49,233 bases of DNA from Zoogloeaceae bacterium. Its GTDB lineage: Bacteria; Pseudomonadota; Gammaproteobacteria; Burkholderiales; Rhodocyclaceae. How positions within the stretch are numbered: position 1 is the stretch's first letter; each line of letters starts with the position of its first letter. The stretch is from positions 1-49,233 of the forward strand of contig JAITMP010000048.1 in assembly GCA_031277315.1 (NCBI GenBank), given 5' to 3'. This document shows, in pieces, positions 23,402 through 31,997 of this stretch. Below the pieces are notes generated by a model. The model saw only the letters and a program-made list of their open reading frames with translations. It had not been told where the DNA came from and did not search any database. A program made the translations under genes and the position numbers.

Positions 23402-25297
23402 TTACGCGCCGCCCATCTCCAGCATCAACGCATTGATCCGTTTCACGAAGCCGGCCGGGTCTTCGAGCTGGCCGCCTTCGGCCAGCAGGGCTTGATCGAA
23501 GAGAACGGCGCTCCAGTCGTCGAAGCGCCGTTCCTCATCTTTCAGCCGCCGCACGACCGGATGCTCGGGATTGATTTCGAGGATCGGCTTCGAGACTGGC
23601 ACGTCCTGCCCGGCGGCTTTCAGCAGACGGGCCAGATTGCCGCCGAGATCGTGTTCATCGGCGACCAGACAGGCCGGGCTGTCGGTCAGACGATGCGTGA
23701 CGCGCACGTCTTTCACCCGCTCGCCGAGCGCGGTTTTGATTTTTCCAGCCAGTTCGCCGAAGGCGCCGGCTTGCGCTTCCTGCGCCTGTTTTTCCGCCTC
23801 GTCTTCGAGCTTGCCGAGATCCAGCCCGCCCTTCGCCACCGATTGCAAGGGCTTGCCCTCGAATTCGGTCAGATAGCCGAGCATCCATTCGTCCACGCGA
23901 TCCGAGAGCAGCAGCACTTCGATACCCTTCTTGCGGAAGATTTCCAGATGCGGGCTGTGCCGGGCGGCGGTAAAGCCGTCCGCCGTAACGTAGTAAATCT
24001 TGTTCTGCCCTTCTTTCATGCGGCCCAGATAATCGGCGAGGGAGACGCTTTCCGCCTCCGTATCGAGATGCGTCGAGGCGAAGCGCAGCAGACCGGCGAT
24101 CTTGTCGCGGTTGGCGGTGTCTTCGCCGACGCCCTCCTTCAGCGCGCGGCCAAATTCGCGCCAGAATGTCACGTAGTCGTCCTTGCGGTTCTCCGCCAGA
24201 TCTTCGAGCAAGCCGAGCACTTTCTTCGTGCAGCCGGCGCGGATCGCCTCGATGTCCCGCGATTCCTGCAAGATTTCGCGTGAGACGTTGAGCGGCAGGT
24301 CGTTGGAATCGACCACGCCGCGCACGAAGCGCAGATAAACCGGCAGCAACTGCTCGGCGTCGTCCATGATGAAAACGCGCCGCACATAGAGCTTGACGCC
24401 GTGGCGCTGCTGGCGATCCCACAGATCGAAGGGCGCGTGCGCCGGAATGTAGAGCAGTTGGGTGTAGTCCTGACGGCCCTCGACGCGGGCATGCAGCCAG
24501 GCCAGCGGCGGCTCGAAATCGTGGCCGACGTGTTTGTAGAATTCCTTGTACTGCTCGTCGCTGATGCCGGCTTTTGGCCGCGCCCACAAGGCGCTGGCCT
24601 GATTCACCGTCTCGTCCTCGTCGGTAACGACCTGCGCGCCGTCTTTCCATTCCTCCCGCTTCATGACGATCGGCTGGACGATGTGATCGGAATACTTGCG
24701 CAGAATCTCGCGCAGCTTCCAGCCGGAGAGCAGATCGTCCTCCCCCTCTTTCAGATGCAGCGTGATTTCGGTGCCGCGCGACGGCCTGTCGACCATCTCG
24801 ACGGAAAATTCGCCCGCGCCTTCGGACTCCCAGCGCACGCCCTGACTGGCGGCCAGCCCGGCCCGGCGCGTGAGCACCGTGACGCGGTCGGCGACGATGA
24901 AGGAAGAATAGAAACCGACGCCGAACTGACCGATCAGATGAGCGTCCTTCTGCTGATCGCCGGTGAGCATCTGGAAAAATTCGCGCGTACCGGATTTGGC
25001 GATGGTGCCAAGGTTGTTGACCGCCTCCTCACGGCTCATGCCGATGCCGTTGTCGGCGATGGTCAGCGTGCGCGCCGCCTTGTCGTAGCCGACCGTGATT
25101 TTCAGATCGGGATCGGACTCGAACAGGCCGGCGTTGTGCAGCGCCTCGAAGCGCAGCTTGTCGCAGGCGTCGGAAGCGTTGGAAATCAGCTCGCGCAGGA
25201 AAATTTCCCGGTTGCTGTACAGCGAATGGATCATCAACTGCAACAGTTGTTTCACCTCGGCCTGAAAGCCGAGGGTTTCTTTGCTGGCGGTGGTCAT
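23402..25297 (-). CDS. htpG: Chaperone HtpG (Hsp90)
   Basis: HtpG is the bacterial Hsp90, an ATP-driven dimeric chaperone. The 631-residue protein starts [20 protein letters not shown] and has the GHKL ATP site [20 protein letters not shown] and [11 protein letters not shown]. The middle and C-terminal dimer domains follow, ending without a eukaryotic MEEVD tail. It is a single gene with its own heat-shock promoter at 25343-25371 and a leader of about 40 bases. It lies downstream of greB on the same strand across a 266-base gap that carries hairpin-rich, repeat-like DNA (25380-25560). Confidence 0.97.
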   Translation of the reverse strand: MTTASKETLGFQAEVKQLLQLMIHSLYSNREIFLRELISNASDACDKLRFEALHNAGLFESDPDLKITVGYDKAARTLTIADNGIGMSREEAVNNLGTIAKSGTREFFQMLTGDQQKDAHLIGQFGVGFYSSFIVADRVTVLTRRAGLAASQGVRWESEGAGEFSVEMVDRPSRGTEITLHLKEGEDDLLSGWKLREILRKYSDHIVQPIVMKREEWKDGAQVVTDEDETVNQASALWARPKAGISDEQYKEFYKHVGHDFEPPLAWLHARVEGRQDYTQLLYIPAHAPFDLWDRQQRHGVKLYVRRVFIMDDAEQLLPVYLRFVRGVVDSNDLPLNVSREILQESRDIEAIRAGCTKKVLGLLEDLAENRKDDYVTFWREFGRALKEGVGEDTANRDKIAGLLRFASTHLDTEAESVSLADYLGRMKEGQNKIYYVTADGFTAARHSPHLEIFRKKGIEVLLLSDRVDEWMLGYLTEFEGKPLQSVAKGGLDLGKLEDEAEKQAQEAQAGAFGELAGKIKTALGERVKDVRVTHRLTDSPACLVADEHDLGGNLARLLKAAGQDVPVSKPILEINPEHPVVRRLKDEERRFDDWSAVLFDQALLAEGGQLEDPAGFVKRINALMLEMGGA

Positions 25298-25342
25298 GGG
25301 TCTGTGCTCTGTGCGGAATGAAAAAGGAAAAGCGGCGGAAGG

Positions 25343-25371
25343 AAAATAGGGGCGGCTGACGTATTTTCAAG
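25343..25371 (-). promoter_or_regulatory. Sigma-32 heat-shock promoter of htpG
   Basis: On the minus strand CTTGAA (25371-25366) is followed by 13 bases and then CCCCTATTT (25352-25344). The sigma-32 consensus is CTTGAA, a 13-17 base spacer, then CCCCATNT. It lies 46 bases before the htpG ATG, and htpG is a heat-shock gene in E. coli. Confidence 0.85.
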
Positions 25372-25563
25372 TCCAGGCTCGCTCACGGGAAACAATCTCC
25401 TTCTCCGCAGGCGAGGGGAGTTGATTGGCGAACGCGCCGATTCTTTCCTGCTCGCGGCGATGCTGACTTTCCCCGCTCCCGCAAGCGAGCGAGAGGAATC
25501 ACTCCTTCCCCCGCACGCGGGGAAAAAGGCGGGGGTCACAAATAAATCACGGGGTCGCAACGC

Positions 25564-26118
25564 TCAACGATAAGCGATGCCGGTAATTTCCAGCTCGCGC
25601 GGGCCGGCCGGGCTGAGAAAGCGCACAGCGTCGCCCTCGCGGGCTTTGAGCAGCGCCCGCGCCAGCGGCGAAATCCAGCTGATCCGGCCCTGACCGGCAT
25701 CCGCTTCGTCGACGCCGACAATTTGGTAGACGGCCTCGACGCCATCGGCATCGCACACCGTCACCGTGGCGCCGAAAAACACTTGCTCGACGTTCTCCTG
25801 CGCCGCCGGATCGACCACCTCCGCGCCTTCCAGCCGCTTCATGAGAAAACGGATGCGCCGGTCGATTTCGCGCAGGCGTTTTTTGCCGTAGATGTAGTCG
25901 CCGTTCTCCGAGCGGTCGCCGTTGGCCGCGGCCCAGGCCACGGTCTGCACCAGCGCCGGGCGCTCGGTCTTGACCAGATGCGCCAGTTCAGCCCCGAGCC
26001 GGGCATGGCCCTGGCGGGTCATGTAATTGCGCGCGCCGGGCGGCAAGGCCGGGGCGGCGTCGGGCGCGGCATCCTCGTCCGCGTCCGCGCCGTCTTCCTT
26101 CACGAATGCCTTGTTCAT
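25564..26118 (-). CDS. greB: Transcript cleavage factor GreB
   Basis: GreB enters the RNA polymerase secondary channel and rescues backtracked complexes by RNA cleavage. The 184-residue protein has a non-conserved acidic N-terminal extension (residues 1-28, Asp/Ala-rich). The coiled-coil domain follows, with the tip ANGDRSENGDYIYGKKRLREID, which carries the catalytic acidic pair, and then the FKBP-like C-terminal domain ending SPAGPRELEITGIAYR. The GreB-type YIYGKKRLREIDRR stretch separates it from GreA. It starts directly after the DUF3567 stop with no gap. Confidence 0.93.
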   Translation of the reverse strand: MNKAFVKEDGADADEDAAPDAAPALPPGARNYMTRQGHARLGAELAHLVKTERPALVQTVAWAAANGDRSENGDYIYGKKRLREIDRRIRFLMKRLEGAEVVDPAAQENVEQVFFGATVTVCDADGVEAVYQIVGVDEADAGQGRISWISPLARALLKAREGDAVRFLSPAGPRELEITGIAYR

Positions 26119-26352
26119 TCAGTGATAAACGGCGGGCTGGGTCAGCAGGGAGCCGTATTCGTCGAGCAGCGCGTCGAAGGCGTCGATGTCCCGTTCGTCG
26201 GAGACGAGCGCCAGCAACTCGGCGCGAAAACGCTCGGCGGCGCCGTCACGCATCAGCGTGCCCTTGTTCACGCGCTTGTCGATCACTTCCACCGCGTCCT
26301 GCGCCGGATAATCGACCACATGCATCACCGGATTGTCGAAGACGATCATCAT
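26119..26352 (-). CDS. DUF3567 family protein
   Basis: The protein of 77 residues contains MMIVFDNPVMHVVDYPAQDAVEVIDK, MRDGAAERFRAEL and the terminal FDALLDEYGSLLTQPAVYH. It matches DUF3567, a small family largely confined to betaproteobacteria and of unknown role. ATG at 26352 is preferred: GGAGGT lies seven bases upstream, overlapping an earlier ATG (26367) that lacks a ribosome site. It abuts greB and probably shares its transcript. Confidence 0.85.
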   Translation of the reverse strand: MMIVFDNPVMHVVDYPAQDAVEVIDKRVNKGTLMRDGAAERFRAELLALVSDERDIDAFDALLDEYGSLLTQPAVYH

Positions 26353-26471
26353 GTCGGGTACCTCCATTGCTGCACATGGGGGCGGCGGCAGCCGGTTTCA
26401 ATCCCCCGGCCCGCATGGGGATGCAAGCGGTCAGCTGCCCGGTCAACTGCCATTTCCAGGATAATACACAC

Positions 26472-26681
26472 ATGAGCGAACCGAAAGACATCGCGGCCCT
26501 GCGCCTGCAACTGCACGAGTTGCAGGTTGAGCACCGCGATCTGGACGAAATCATCGCGCGCCTGCTGCAAACGCCGCCGCGTGACGATCTTCTGCTGCGG
26601 CGGCTGAAAAAACGCAAGCTGCAACTGAAAGACCGCATCGCGCTCATCGAACGCATGATCGAGCCAGACGTGCCGGCCTGA
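26472..26681 (+). CDS. YdcH-like DUF465 protein
   Basis: This 69-residue, almost fully helical protein has the pattern LRLQLHELQVEHRDLDEIIARL then LLLRRLKKRKLQLKDRIALIE, which forms the helical hairpin of the DUF465/YdcH family. The role of the family is unknown. It starts at the ATG at 26472 and is transcribed away from DUF3567. The frame is open upstream, but those residues are not conserved. The exporter operon follows after 43 bases. Confidence 0.85.
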   Translation: MSEPKDIAALRLQLHELQVEHRDLDEIIARLLQTPPRDDLLLRRLKKRKLQLKDRIALIERMIEPDVPA

Positions 26682-26724
26682 AACCCTTTTCACTTCGACT
26701 CATTCAATTCCGGTTCAACCCGCG

Positions 26725-27894
26725 ATGGCCTTCTCCCCTTTCCTCCGCCGCGCGCTCGTCGCGCTGATCGTCCTTGCCGCGCTGGCGGGACTGATGTTGT
26801 TCATGACGCGGCCGCAGCCGGTCGCCGTGCTCGTCGCCGCCGTCGAACATGGCCGCGTCGAAACCACCGTCGCCAACACCCGCGCCGGCTCGGTCGAAGC
26901 CTGCCGCCGCTCCAAGCTGACGGCGCCGCTGGGCGGGCGCATCGAAAAAATGCAAGTGCGCGCCGGCGACCGCGTCAAAGCCGGGCAGGTGCTCATCGAG
27001 TTGTGGAACGACGACCTCTCCGCCCGTGAGCGCGTCTCTGTCGAGCAACTGCAATCGGCCCGGTCGCGCGTCACCGAAGCCTGCCTGCTGGCTGATGCCG
27101 CCGTCCGCGACGCCGTCCGCAGCCGCCAGTTGCGCGACAAGGGCTTCGTCTCCGAAGGCCAGGTCGACCGTGTCGAAAGCGAAGCCAAGGCGAAACAAGC
27201 CGCCTGCGCCTCCGCCCGCGCCCAGGTGCAGGAAGCGCAGGCGCGCATCACCGCCTCGCGCGCCGACACCGCCCGCACGCTCATCCGGGCGCCGTTCGAC
27301 GGCATCGTCGCCGAAGTGAACGGCGAAATCGGCGAGTTCCTCACGCCCTCGCCGCCCGGCATCCCGACGCTGCCGGCGATCGACCTCATCGACGACGCCT
27401 GCCTCTACGTCTCCGCCCCCATCGACGAAGTGGACGCCGCCCAGTTGAAAATCGGCATGCCGGGCCGCATCAGCCTCGACGCCTATCGCGGCCAGCACTT
27501 CGACGGCCACGTGCGCCGCATCGCGCCCTACGTCCTTGCGCTGGAAAAACAGGCCCGCACCGTCGAAGTCGAAGTCGAATTCGACGATCCCGACAAGATG
27601 CGCCACCTGCTGATCGGCTACAGCGCCGACATCGAAGTCGTCGTCGACGCCCGCGACAACGTGCTGCGCATCCCGACCACGGCGCTGATGCCCGGCGACC
27701 GCGCGCTGACGCTGACGGACGGCGGCCTGCTCGAAGAAAGAAAAATCGAAGCCGGCCTCAGCAACTGGGAATACACCGAAGTGAAAAGCGGCCTCGCCGC
27801 CGGCGACCGCGTCGTCACCTCGCTCGAACGCCCCGGCATCAAGGCCGGCGCGCATGCCGTCGTCGAAGTAAAGGACGGCGGAAAAAAACCATGA
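26725..27894 (+). CDS. MacA-like periplasmic adaptor (HlyD/MFP family)
   Basis: This 389-residue membrane fusion protein has an N-terminal membrane anchor (residues 8-27), lipoyl halves around GGRIEKMQVRAGDRVKAGQVLIEL and TLIRAPFDGIVAEVNGEIGEF, and an alpha hairpin between them (about 100-195). A beta-barrel and membrane-proximal domain (DNVLRIPTTALM) follow. It would link an inner-membrane ABC exporter to an outer-membrane channel. It is the first gene of a four-gene exporter operon and overlaps the ATPase gene by four bases. No outer-membrane TolC gene lies in the window. Confidence 0.9.
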   Translation: MAFSPFLRRALVALIVLAALAGLMLFMTRPQPVAVLVAAVEHGRVETTVANTRAGSVEACRRSKLTAPLGGRIEKMQVRAGDRVKAGQVLIELWNDDLSARERVSVEQLQSARSRVTEACLLADAAVRDAVRSRQLRDKGFVSEGQVDRVESEAKAKQAACASARAQVQEAQARITASRADTARTLIRAPFDGIVAEVNGEIGEFLTPSPPGIPTLPAIDLIDDACLYVSAPIDEVDAAQLKIGMPGRISLDAYRGQHFDGHVRRIAPYVLALEKQARTVEVEVEFDDPDKMRHLLIGYSADIEVVVDARDNVLRIPTTALMPGDRALTLTDGGLLEERKIEAGLSNWEYTEVKSGLAAGDRVVTSLERPGIKAGAHAVVEVKDGGKKP

Positions 27895-28562
27895 TCCGCC
27901 TCACCGGCATCGCCCGCGTCTTCCGCGTCGGCGATGAAGAAGTGCACGCCCTGCGCGGTATCAACCTTGCCATCGAACAAGGTGAATATCTCTCCATCAT
28001 GGGGCCGTCCGGCTCCGGCAAATCCACCCTGCTCAACGTCCTCGGCCTGCTCGACCGCCCCAATGCCGGCCGCTACGAACTCAACGGCCGCGACGTGACA
28101 CACCTCAGCGACGACGAACTGGCGCGCGTGCGGCGCGAAACCATCGGCTTCATCTTCCAGTCCTTCCACCTCGTGCCGCGCCTGACCGCCGGGCAGAACA
28201 TCGAACTGCCGATGGTGCTGGCCGGCCTTGCGCCCGCCGAGCGCCGCCGCCGCCTCGACCGGCTGCTCGCCGACTACGGACTGACGGCGCGCGCCGATCA
28301 CCGCCCCGCCCAACTCTCCGGCGGCCAGTGCCAGCGCGTCGCCATCGCCCGCGCCATGGCGATGGGGCCGACGCTGATTCTCGCCGACGAGCCGACCGGC
28401 AACCTCGACCGTCATACCGGGCAGGAAGTGATGGCCGTGCTCGAACGCGTGCACCAGGACGGCGGCACCGTCGCTGTCGTCACCCACGACCCCGAAATCG
28501 GCGCCCGCGCCCGCCGCCGCCTGCGCCTGATCGACGGCGAGATCGCAGAGGACAAGCGATAA
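27891..28562 (+). CDS. MacB/LolD-type ABC exporter ATPase
   Basis: This 223-residue ABC ATPase has Walker [10 protein letters not shown] (38-46), Q-loop Gln90, signature LSGGQ (142-146), Walker [10 protein letters not shown] (162-170) and the H-loop in VVTHD. In MacB the ATPase is fused to the permease; here it is separate and serves two permease genes downstream. The family exports peptides, lipoproteins, antibiotics or siderophores through a mechanotransmission cycle. The substrate is unknown. Confidence 0.92.
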   Translation: MIRLTGIARVFRVGDEEVHALRGINLAIEQGEYLSIMGPSGSGKSTLLNVLGLLDRPNAGRYELNGRDVTHLSDDELARVRRETIGFIFQSFHLVPRLTAGQNIELPMVLAGLAPAERRRRLDRLLADYGLTARADHRPAQLSGGQCQRVAIARAMAMGPTLILADEPTGNLDRHTGQEVMAVLERVHQDGGTVAVVTHDPEIGARARRRLRLIDGEIAEDKR

Positions 28563-28597
28563 TTCATGCTCAAATCCGTAGCAGAGGGGTAACGCCA

Positions 28598-28669
28598 ATG
28601 AAAATCAAGTTCCTTGCAATGCAACCGATTTTCGATGGCAAAACAAAGGAAGTCATCGGGCAGCAATAA
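28598..28669 (+). CDS. Candidate 23-residue peptide inside the exporter operon
   Basis: A 24-codon frame lies in the 194-base gap between the ATPase and the first permease. It starts at ATG with GAGGGG eight bases upstream and ends in TAA. The peptide is MKIKFLAMQPIF followed by DGKTKEVIGQQ: hydrophobic at the start, charged in the middle, no cysteine. The gap is visibly less GC-rich than the flanking genes. It could be an exported peptide or leader peptide, a decayed gene remnant or a chance frame. I do not recognise a family. Confidence 0.35.
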   Translation: MKIKFLAMQPIFDGKTKEVIGQQ

Positions 28670-28756
28670 TCGGCCCATGCAAAGCGCCGACCGGAAATTA
28701 CGATGTCATGACACGATCGCCTTCGATTTTAAGACCGTTTCCAGAAAAACAAACGC

Positions 28757-29965
28757 ATGCGTTTCCCTGACCTTTTCCGTTTTGCCTGGCAGGTGCTGGC
28801 GGGACATCGCGCCCGCACGGCGCTGATCCTGCTGGCGATGGGCATCGGCGTGGCGGCGGTGGTGACGGTGAGCGCCATCGGCGAAGGGGCGCGGCGCTAT
28901 GTGGTGGAACAGTTCGGCTCGCTCGGCACCAATCTCGTCATCATCCTGCCCGGCCGTTCGGAGACGGCGGGCGCGATGCCCGGCGTGCTGGTCGGCAAGA
29001 CGCCGCGCGAACTCACGCTCGACGACGCGCTAGCGCTCAAGCGCAGCCCGGCGGTGCTGCGTTTCGCCCCGCTCATTGTCGGCGCGGGCGACGTGCGCCT
29101 CGGCAGCCGCAACCGCGAAACGCCGGTGCTGGGCACCACCGCCGAGTTCATTCAGGTGCGGCAGATGGATCTGGCCCGCGGCGTGTTTCTCCCCGCCGGC
29201 GATCCGCGCCACAGCCAGCCGGTGTGCGTGATCGGCGCCACGGTCGCGGCCGAACTGTTCGGCGCGCAGCCGGCGCTCGGCCAGTGGCTGCGCATCGGCG
29301 ACCGCCGCTTCCGCGTCATCGGCGTGCTGGCGCGGCAGGGCGAATCGCTCGGCTTCAATACCGATGAAATTGTCATTATCCCGCTCGCCGCCGCGCAGGC
29401 GCTGTTCAACACCGAGGCGCTGTTCCGCGTGCTCATCGAGGCGAAGAGCCGCGAACGGGTGCCGGAGGCGACCGCCGACATCGAGGAGATCATCCGCCTA
29501 CGCCACGAAGGCGAGCGCGACATCACCGTCATCACGCAAGACGCGGTGCTGGAAACCTTCGACCGCATCCTGCGCGCGCTGACGCTGGCCGTCGGCGGCA
29601 TCGCCGCCATCAGCTTGGCAGTGGCCGGGATTCTCATCATGAACGTGATGCTGATTTCCGTCACGCAGCGGCGCAAGGAAATCGGCTTGCTGAAAGCCAT
29701 CGGCGCCACCGGCGCGCAGGTGCGGGCGATTTTTTTCACCGAAGCCATCATTCTGGCGCTGGGCGCGGCGGCGCTCGGCCTCTTCGTCGGCAAGCTCGGC
29801 GAACTGGCGATCGGGCAGGCTTTCCCGCTCATTCCGTTTGCCGCGCCCTGGTGGGCGCTCGTCGCCGCCTCGCTCACCGCCGTCATCACTTCGGTGCTGT
29901 TCACAGTCGCGCCGGCCCGGCGCGCGGCGGCGCTGGATCCGGTCGTGGCGCTGTCGAGACGGTAA
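28757..29965 (+). CDS. FtsX/MacB-type ABC permease, first subunit
   Basis: This 402-residue permease has an N-terminal membrane segment (about 15-37), a large periplasmic MacB_PCD domain (RRYVVEQFGSLGTNLVIILPGR to EEIIRLRHEG) and three C-terminal membrane segments with the ISVTQRRKEIGLLKAIGAT loop typical of FtsX domains. It ends AARRAAALDPVVALSRR-like, a conserved coupling end. With the downstream paralogue it would form a heterodimer driven by the ATPase at 27891. No clear ribosome site precedes its ATG. Confidence 0.92.
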   Translation: MRFPDLFRFAWQVLAGHRARTALILLAMGIGVAAVVTVSAIGEGARRYVVEQFGSLGTNLVIILPGRSETAGAMPGVLVGKTPRELTLDDALALKRSPAVLRFAPLIVGAGDVRLGSRNRETPVLGTTAEFIQVRQMDLARGVFLPAGDPRHSQPVCVIGATVAAELFGAQPALGQWLRIGDRRFRVIGVLARQGESLGFNTDEIVIIPLAAAQALFNTEALFRVLIEAKSRERVPEATADIEEIIRLRHEGERDITVITQDAVLETFDRILRALTLAVGGIAAISLAVAGILIMNVMLISVTQRRKEIGLLKAIGATGAQVRAIFFTEAIILALGAAALGLFVGKLGELAIGQAFPLIPFAAPWWALVAASLTAVITSVLFTVAPARRAAALDPVVALSRR

Positions 29966-29968
29966 AAA

Positions 29969-31168
29969 ATGATTACCCGCGACTTTATCGCCTTCACCCT
30001 CGCCGCGCTCAAGGCGCACCGGCTGCGCACCGCGCTGACGGCGCTCGGCATCGCCGTCGGCATCGCCTCGGTGATCCTGCTCACCTCGATCGGCGAAGGG
30101 CTGCACCGTTTCGTCATCTCCGAATTCACCCAGTTCGGCACCAACATCATCAGCATCACGCCGGGTCGCATCCAGACGCACGGCGCCGCACTCGGCGCGG
30201 TGAACACCGTGCGCCCGCTCGGCATCGACGATGCGCTCGCGCTGCGCCACGCGCCGCGCGTGCAGGTCGCCGATCCGCTCGTGCAAGGCAACGTCGAAGT
30301 GGTGCACGCCGGCAAGAGCCGCCGCGTGACGCTGTTCGGCACCGGGCCGGATTTCACCAAGGCGTTGTCGATGCGGATGGCGGGCGGCGAGTATCTGCCG
30401 CCCGATGACCCGCACGCAGCGCGCGCCTTCGCCGTGCTCGGCGCGAAAGCGGCGACGGAACTGTTCGGCGCCGACAACCCGCTCGGCGCGCGTATCCGCA
30501 TCGGCGGCGAGCGTTACCGCGTCGTCGGCGTGATGGAAGCGAGGGGGCAGATTCTCGGCTTCGACATGGATGACATCGTAATGATCCCGGTCGCCCGCGC
30601 CCTCGACATGTTCAACCGCGAAAGCCTGATGGAGATCCGCGTCACCTACGAGCCGACGGCGCCGCTGGCGGAAGTGGAAGCCGGTCTGCGGCGGATTCTG
30701 CTCGCCCGCCACGGCGCGGAGGATTTCACCATCACGCCGCAGCAAAAGATGCTCGATGTCTTCGGCACCATCCTCGACGCCATCACCTTCGCCGTCGCCG
30801 CCATCGGCGGCATCTCGCTGGTGGTGGGCGGCATCGGCATCCTCACCATTCTCACCATCGGCGTCGCCGAGCGCACCTCCGAGATCGGCCTGCTGCGCGC
30901 CATCGGCGCCACGCAGCGGCGCATCCTGCTGCTGTTTCTCGGCGAAGCGGCGGTGCTGGCGGCGCTGGGCGGCGCGGCCGGGCTGGCGCTCGGCTGGAGC
31001 ATCGCCCTCCTGCTCGAATTCGCTTTCCCCGCCCTGCCGGTGCACACCCCGTGGTTTTACGCCGTGCTGGCCGAACTGAGCGCCATCGGCATCGGTCTCA
31101 CCGCCGGCGTTGCCCCCGCCCGCCGCGCCGCCCGCCTCGACCCGCTGGAAGCGTTGCGCGGAGAGTGA
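29969..31168 (+). CDS. FtsX/MacB-type ABC permease, second subunit
   Basis: This 399-residue permease is paralogous to the gene just upstream. It has an N-terminal membrane segment (18-40), a MacB_PCD periplasmic domain (LHRFVISEFTQFGTNIISITPGR), then three membrane segments with IGVAERTSEIGLLRAIGAT. It ends ARRAARLDPLEALRGE. It starts three bases after the first permease stop, so the two are co-translated. Having two separate permeases distinguishes this exporter from the homodimeric MacB. Confidence 0.92.
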   Translation: MITRDFIAFTLAALKAHRLRTALTALGIAVGIASVILLTSIGEGLHRFVISEFTQFGTNIISITPGRIQTHGAALGAVNTVRPLGIDDALALRHAPRVQVADPLVQGNVEVVHAGKSRRVTLFGTGPDFTKALSMRMAGGEYLPPDDPHAARAFAVLGAKAATELFGADNPLGARIRIGGERYRVVGVMEARGQILGFDMDDIVMIPVARALDMFNRESLMEIRVTYEPTAPLAEVEAGLRRILLARHGAEDFTITPQQKMLDVFGTILDAITFAVAAIGGISLVVGGIGILTILTIGVAERTSEIGLLRAIGATQRRILLLFLGEAAVLAALGGAAGLALGWSIALLLEFAFPALPVHTPWFYAVLAELSAIGIGLTAGVAPARRAARLDPLEALRGE

Positions 31169-31201
31169 AACGCGCCACCGCAACCGGATGTCATCAAGAC
31201 G

Positions 31202-31702
31202 TCATGGGTGCCACTTCGCCGCCGCGCGGTCGTCGGATTCGCGGGCGTCGACCCAGTGATCGCCGGCGGAGGTTTTTTCTTTTTTCCAGAACGGGGCACG
31301 GGTTTTCAGATAGTCCATGATGAACGCGCAGGCGGCGAAAGCGTCGCCGCGGTGGGCGCTGGCCACGGCGACCAGCACAATGTTCTCGCCCGGCGCCAGT
31401 TCACCGACGCGGTGAATGATGGTGGCGTCGATGACGGCCCAGCGGCCGCACGCCTCCTCAACAATTTCCGCCAGCGCTTTTTCCGTCATGCCGGGGTAAT
31501 GTTCCAGCGTCATGCCGGATATTCCGGCGGCATCGTCGGTGACATCACCAGTTTCGCGCACCCGTCCGACGAAACTCGCCACCGCGCCGATGTCGCGCCG
31601 GCCCTGCCCCTGCCCCTGCCCCTGCCCCTGTCCCTGTCCCTGTCCAAGGGCGGCGCATTCGGCGTCGTGATCGAAGTCCTCGGTCTGGACGGAGATTTTC
31701 AT
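31202..31702 (-). CDS. moaE: Molybdopterin synthase large subunit MoaE
   Basis: MoaE, with thiocarboxylated MoaD, inserts sulfur into cyclic pyranopterin phosphate to make molybdopterin. The 166-residue protein has ASFVGRVRE, GMTLEHYPGMTEKAL, HRVGELAPGENIVLVAVAS, AHRGDAFAACAFIMDYLKTRAPFWKKE with the catalytic lysines, and HWVDA. An insertion of seven Gly-Gln pairs (about residues 20-33), encoded by seven hexamers, separates the first beta strand from the rest, which is not normal for MoaE. It is the last gene of moeA-moaD-moaE on this strand. Confidence 0.93.
   Translation of the reverse strand: MKISVQTEDFDHDAECAALGQGQGQGQGQGQGQGRRDIGAVASFVGRVRETGDVTDDAAGISGMTLEHYPGMTEKALAEIVEEACGRWAVIDATIIHRVGELAPGENIVLVAVASAHRGDAFAACAFIMDYLKTRAPFWKKEKTSAGDHWVDARESDDRAAAKWHP
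31602..31643. repeat. Hexanucleotide microsatellite inside moaE
   Basis: Seven consecutive hexamers, CCCTGC x4 then CCCTGT x3, run from 31602 to 31643. On the coding strand they encode (Gly-Gln)7. Because six is a multiple of three, slippage changes protein length without breaking the frame. Confidence 0.9.
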
Positions 31703-31719
31703 GAATTCCCCGCCCTTCC

Positions 31720-31974
31720 CTATCCGCCTGTCACCGGCGGGAAGAACGCGATTTCGTCGCCGTCCTGCACCGGCGCGTCCAGCGTTGTCATGGTTTGGTT
31801 GACGGCCACGCGCAGGTTTTTCGTTTGCGCCAGCGCCTGCCAGGGGCCGCCACGAGCGGCGAGGTGATCGCGCAACGCGCCGGCATTGCGCGCTTCAGCC
31901 GGCAAGTCGATCCGTTCGGCGGATGCGCCGAGCGCCTCGCGCAGACTGGCAAAATAGAGAATATGGACGTTCAT
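31720..31974 (-). CDS. moaD: Molybdopterin synthase sulfur carrier MoaD
   Basis: This ubiquitin-like sulfur carrier of 84 residues has the N-terminal strand MNVHILYFASLREALGAS and the essential C-terminal Gly-Gly (residues 83-84, PPVTGG), which is adenylated and thiocarboxylated. It starts 17 bases after the moeA stop and ends 17 bases before moaE. The moeA stop and moaD start lie in the two halves of a 13-base tandem duplication. Confidence 0.94.
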   Translation of the reverse strand: MNVHILYFASLREALGASAERIDLPAEARNAGALRDHLAARGGPWQALAQTKNLRVAVNQTMTTLDAPVQDGDEIAFFPPVTGG

Positions 31975-31997
31975 GATCTCAATTCACGATCTCAATA
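31972..31997. repeat. 13-bp tandem duplication at the moeA-moaD junction
   Basis: CATGATCTCAATT (31972-31984) is followed by CACGATCTCAATA (31985-31997), matching at 11 of 13 positions. On the minus strand one copy holds the moeA stop and the other the moaD ATG. The duplication appears to have created the present spacing between the two genes. Confidence 0.65.

Noticed and set aside
25380-25560. Clustered GC hairpins between greB and htpG as a terminator or small RNA
   Set aside because: The hairpins (for example near 25475 and 25508) lack a T run on the minus strand and resemble degraded dispersed repeats. No clear RNA gene can be supported.
29152-30501. A 449-codon minus-strand frame across the two ABC permeases
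   Set aside because: It is Ser/Ala/Arg-rich antisense sequence with no motif, while both permeases on the plus strand are clear.
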